Below are positions 13,397 to 16,403 of a stretch of 16,403 nt of DNA, piece after piece. Position 1 is the first letter of the stretch. The number at the start of each line of letters is the position of its first letter. This DNA is from DATFMH01 sp035267045 (GTDB lineage Bacteria; Bacteroidota; Rhodothermia; Balneolales; DATFMH01), in contig DATFMH010000037.1 in NCBI GenBank assembly GCA_035267045.1, forward strand, positions 1-16,403, in the 5' to 3' direction. Both the position numbers and the translations under genes were made by a program. The notes beneath the pieces were generated by a model. It saw only the letters and a list, made by a program, of their open reading frames with translations. It ran no database searches and was not told where the DNA came from.

Positions 13397-15523
13397 CTAT
13401 TCCTTATAAAATTTATTATTCGTCTCTGCATTATCCACAAGAATTTGTGCCGGTTTGAACTGTGGACCATATTTATCTTCTAAGGTTTTTAAACGGTCAA
13501 CGATCTTTTGGACGCCGATGGCATCTACATAATGGAATGGCCCACCTAAAAATGGTGGAAAACCGAGTCCCAGAATGGCCCCGAGGTCACCATCGCGTGG
13601 TGAGGTTAAGATCCCTTCCTGCAGGCAGTGAGCTGCTTCGTTGATCATAATCAGGCTCAGGCGATCCTGGATGTCCATCATATCCATTTTTATGCGCGAC
13701 AGGCCGCCAAAATGATCGTAAATCTCTTCATTGACTTTACGGCTCTTCTTGTCAGTATCTGAATAGTCGTAAAAGCCTTTCTTATTCTTTCGGCCTTTGT
13801 ACCCGGCATCCAACAAACGCTGAGCCGTATCATTAGACTTAACACCCCGCTTTTCGAACATTTCTTTAAGGACTTCGGTGACGTGAGCCCCAACGTCGAT
13901 ACCCACTTCATCCATAAGCTTAACAGGACCAACCGGAAAACCGAATTTCACCATCGCCTTGTCAATATCTTTGATGGACGCTTTTTCCTCCAGTAACATG
14001 ATGGCTTCATTCATATACGGAGCAAGGATCCTTGTGGTATAGAAACCGGGACCATCATTGACCACAATGACGGTTTTGCCCTGCTTTATTCCAACATCAT
14101 ATGCAGTCGCTACCGCCCAGCCGGCCGTTTTCTTTGTCTTGATGATTTCCAGCAATGGCATCTTGGGAACAGGTGAGAAATAATGCATTCCCAGAATGCG
14201 CTCCGGTTTTTGGGATTTCGAAGCAATTTTTGTGATTGGCAATGATGATGTGTTGGAAGCAAAAATACAATCTTCCGGTATAACCGCTTCCGTTTTTGCC
14301 AGCACATCCTGCTTAATGGCGAGATCCTCAAATACAGCTTCAATAATCATATCGGCGTGTGCCAAATCATCATAGTCTTTTACGGGTGTGATCCGGCTCA
14401 TAAGCTGATCTCGTTCAAACTGTGTGATTTGGTGGCGACTGACCTTTTTATCAAGATCTTTCCAGATATTTTTGATTCCTCCGGAGGCTGTCTCGAGATC
14501 CCGGTCCTTAATATTTACCCGTATTTTAGCATTCACAGCCGTGACATCAGCTATGCCCGAACCCATGAGTCCGGCACCAAGTACGCCTGCCTCCCGCACT
14601 TCCTTAACCTTATCAGCCTGGGGATTCTTTTTGGCCTCCTGCATCTGGAAGAAAAGGTTGACAAGATTCCTTGATTCCGGCGTAAAAACAAGATCCGTGA
14701 AATTGTTCAGCTCCGCCTGTCTGCCGGCTTTAAAACCTTTCTCTAAACCTGTCTGAATACACTCAAGTATCTTTAACGGTGCCGGATAGTTCCCCTGGGT
14801 CTGTTTTAATACCCGTTCTTTGGCTTTCGAATAGATGATACTTCGGCCAAAGTAATTCTTTTCAAGCAGTTTCTCCGTCAGGCTCAGATTATTTCTTTTA
14901 GGTTTCAAATCACCATCAGCAAGTTTCCCCGCCACTTCCACAGCTGTTGCTAAAAGAGCATTTTTATTGATTAGTTCATCAATCAATCCGATTCTCTTTG
15001 CTTTGCGGGGATAGATATTTTTCCCCGTGAGGACTATATCCAACGCTTTTTGCAAACCGATAAGTCGTGGAAGCCTTTGTGTACCACCGCCGCCGGGCAA
15101 CAAACCGAGCTGAACTTCGGGCAACGCGAATTTGGTTTTGGAGTCATCCGTAGCAATTCGATATTGTGCCGCCAAAGCCACTTCGAGTCCACCCCCGAGA
15201 GCCGCACCGTTGATAGCGGCAACCACAGGTTTGGGAAAAGTACTGATCTTGTCAAGGATCTCGTTACCTTCCTTGTTAAACTGTTTTACTTCATCCGGGG
15301 TTTTCATTTTTTTTAGCATGTCCAGATCGGCACCGGCGATAAATGTATCCGGTTTTTTACTAGCCATCACGATGGCCTTAATTTCACCGTCTTTTTCAAT
15401 AGAATCCAGGATGGGTTTGAATTCCTCGATCAAGCCTGTATTCAGGACGTTAACTTTTTCATCCGGTTGATCCATCCAGATAATGGCAATACCCTCTTGT
15501 TTTTCAATCGTCAGATAACTCAT
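13397..15523 (-). CDS. fadJ: Enoyl-CoA hydratase / 3-hydroxyacyl-CoA dehydrogenase, FadJ-type fusion
   Basis: A 708-residue bifunctional enzyme of fatty-acid beta-oxidation: it hydrates trans-2-enoyl-CoA and oxidises the resulting 3-hydroxyacyl-CoA with NAD+. The N-terminal crotonase half (about 1-190) has the oxyanion segment AGADLDML, NGAALGGGLE with Glu114, and LPEVQLGLLPGGGG with Glu136, the two catalytic acids. A linker leads to the NAD-binding fold starting GVLGAGLMGSG at 313-323. The dehydrogenase active site has His447 (MHYFSP) and Glu459. The C-terminal helical domains complete the alpha-subunit of the multienzyme complex, at the usual 700-730 length. It follows fadI by 28 bases in one minus-strand operon. 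FadJ versus FadB is decided by the FadI-like partner. No terminator is obvious after the stop. Confidence 0.95.
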   Translation of the reverse strand: MSYLTIEKQEGIAIIWMDQPDEKVNVLNTGLIEEFKPILDSIEKDGEIKAIVMASKKPDTFIAGADLDMLKKMKTPDEVKQFNKEGNEILDKISTFPKPVVAAINGAALGGGLEVALAAQYRIATDDSKTKFALPEVQLGLLPGGGGTQRLPRLIGLQKALDIVLTGKNIYPRKAKRIGLIDELINKNALLATAVEVAGKLADGDLKPKRNNLSLTEKLLEKNYFGRSIIYSKAKERVLKQTQGNYPAPLKILECIQTGLEKGFKAGRQAELNNFTDLVFTPESRNLVNLFFQMQEAKKNPQADKVKEVREAGVLGAGLMGSGIADVTAVNAKIRVNIKDRDLETASGGIKNIWKDLDKKVSRHQITQFERDQLMSRITPVKDYDDLAHADMIIEAVFEDLAIKQDVLAKTEAVIPEDCIFASNTSSLPITKIASKSQKPERILGMHYFSPVPKMPLLEIIKTKKTAGWAVATAYDVGIKQGKTVIVVNDGPGFYTTRILAPYMNEAIMLLEEKASIKDIDKAMVKFGFPVGPVKLMDEVGIDVGAHVTEVLKEMFEKRGVKSNDTAQRLLDAGYKGRKNKKGFYDYSDTDKKSRKVNEEIYDHFGGLSRIKMDMMDIQDRLSLIMINEAAHCLQEGILTSPRDGDLGAILGLGFPPFLGGPFHYVDAIGVQKIVDRLKTLEDKYGPQFKPAQILVDNAETNNKFYKE

Positions 15524-15551
15524 AGCTCAGGAATTATTATGATAAAAATAG

Positions 15552-16403
15552 TTATGAATAGCGTTCAATAATCATGGCATGGCCTTGTCCGCCAGCCGCA
15601 CAAGCAGCAACAAGAGCCAATGTTCCGTCTTCACGGACAAGCCTGTTGGCTGCCGTGGTCACCAGTCGTCCTCCTGTAGCTCCAAATGGATGCCCCAAAG
15701 AAAGCGATCCTCCCAATAAGTTGAATTTATCCAGGTCGATATCACCAACAGCTTTATTACGGTTCAAATTATTTTTAGCGAATGTTGTGGATTTCAGAGC
15801 ATACAGGTTCGCCAGTATTTGTCCGGCGAACGCTTCATGAAACTCGATGACATCAATATCTTTCAACGTAAGACCGGCGGCGTCCAAAACTTTTGGTGTG
15901 GCATAGGCAGGTCCCAGAAGTAACTCCTCGCCCGGATCCTGTGCCACATAGGTATAATTCCTCAGGTAGGCGATCGGTTTATATCCCATTTCTTTAGCTT
16001 TATGCTCCGTCATGATCAGCACGGCAGAAGCCCCATCCGTCAAAAAAGATGACGTACCGGCGGTAATCGTACCATGAGGCTTGATGAATGCCGGTTTTAA
16101 CTTAGAAAGTTTTTCTATCGTGGTGTCGCTTCGGATCCCGTTGTCTTCGGTAAAGACATTAAATTTGGGAGGAATGACGGCCGGGACAATCTCCGGTTCA
16201 AGCAAGCCGTCTTTGGTGGCTTTGGCGGCCCTTAGATGAGAACGCAGGGCATAAGCGTCCTGCTCTTTGCGTGTGACTCCGAATTTTGCCGCCAGTTTAT
16301 CCGCGCTTTTACCCATGGTTTCTCCCGTGGAATATTCCGAGATACTTGGCGCTTCGGGCAGCAGGTCGGAGGGATGTAATCCCTTGAAAAATTTCAGGTA
16401 ATC
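15552..16403 (-). CDS. fadI: Acetyl-CoA acyltransferase (3-ketoacyl-CoA thiolase), FadI-type, 5' end cut by window
   Basis: The thiolase of beta-oxidation, which splits 3-ketoacyl-CoA with CoA to acetyl-CoA and a shortened acyl-CoA. The last 283 residues are visible; the frame stays open to the window edge through LPEAPSISEYSTGETMG, so the ATG at 16316 is internal. The N-terminal nucleophilic Cys lies outside the window. In the visible part the active-site motifs are present: HEAFAGQ (His179 of the fragment), GHPFGATG (His238) and the second catalytic Cys268 in CAAGGQGHA. HEAFA instead of the common NEAFA marks the FadI/mitochondrial trifunctional beta-subunit group. The gene lies just upstream of fadJ, giving the beta- and alpha-subunits of one complex. 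Confidence 0.94.
   Translation of the reverse strand, partial: DYLKFFKGLHPSDLLPEAPSISEYSTGETMGKSADKLAAKFGVTRKEQDAYALRSHLRAAKATKDGLLEPEIVPAVIPPKFNVFTEDNGIRSDTTIEKLSKLKPAFIKPHGTITAGTSSFLTDGASAVLIMTEHKAKEMGYKPIAYLRNYTYVAQDPGEELLLGPAYATPKVLDAAGLTLKDIDVIEFHEAFAGQILANLYALKSTTFAKNNLNRNKAVGDIDLDKFNLLGGSLSLGHPFGATGGRLVTTAANRLVREDGTLALVAACAAGGQGHAMIIERYS

Noticed and set aside
14357..14756. Long plus-strand frames opposite fadJ
   Set aside because: They are antisense shadows of a secure coding region with intact catalytic motifs.

Overview
The window reads as chromosomal DNA from a denitrifying or N2O-respiring member of the Bacteroidota or a close FCB relative. I infer this from three things: a nos operon in the order nosZ, membrane gene, nosL, nosD, nosF, nosY with no nosR and with a clade II type CuA motif; a small outer-membrane beta-barrel protein ending in Phe; and AT-rich spacers packed with short, decayed repeat text. 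The phylum call is an inference from gene content, not from a marker gene.

Layout. (1) 1-4346, + strand: the 3' end of nosZ (N2O reductase), a NosB-like four-helix membrane protein, nosL, nosD, nosF and nosY. The last five genes are tightly packed; a strong stem-loop separates nosZ from them. Together they reduce N2O to N2 and supply copper and maturation functions. (2) 4347-7906: a YeaO-like DUF488 protein, a long tyrosine-decarboxylase-like PLP enzyme with no transporter beside it, and a monocistronic outer-membrane beta-barrel gene closed by a clear intrinsic terminator. (3) 8033-8227: a small non-coding inverted-repeat element flanked by an exact 12-bp direct repeat. (4) 8255-12749: a divergent accessory block. 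A SufR-like regulator with a Cys cluster faces a DUF2249 gene, with two inverted repeats and a terminator-like leader hairpin between them. Downstream lie a DUF59 (SufT/MIP18-type) Fe-S factor, an NnrS-like membrane protein, a CopD-like membrane protein and two tandem mini membrane proteins resembling a fragment of the NorB/cbb3 catalytic subunit. (5) 12750-13396: a gene-free stretch with several palindromic repeats, between convergent units. (6) 13397-16403, minus strand: a fadI-fadJ type beta-oxidation operon, with fadI running off the window end.

How the parts may fit: N2O reduction, an Fe-S-sensing regulator, an Fe-S assembly factor and His-rich NnrS/heme-copper-like membrane proteins together suggest a programme for living with nitrogen oxides. 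The membrane block at 9125-12749 is the best candidate for an under-described system; its function is inferred from context only. I saw no rRNA, tRNA, CRISPR array, intact transposase or prophage gene.
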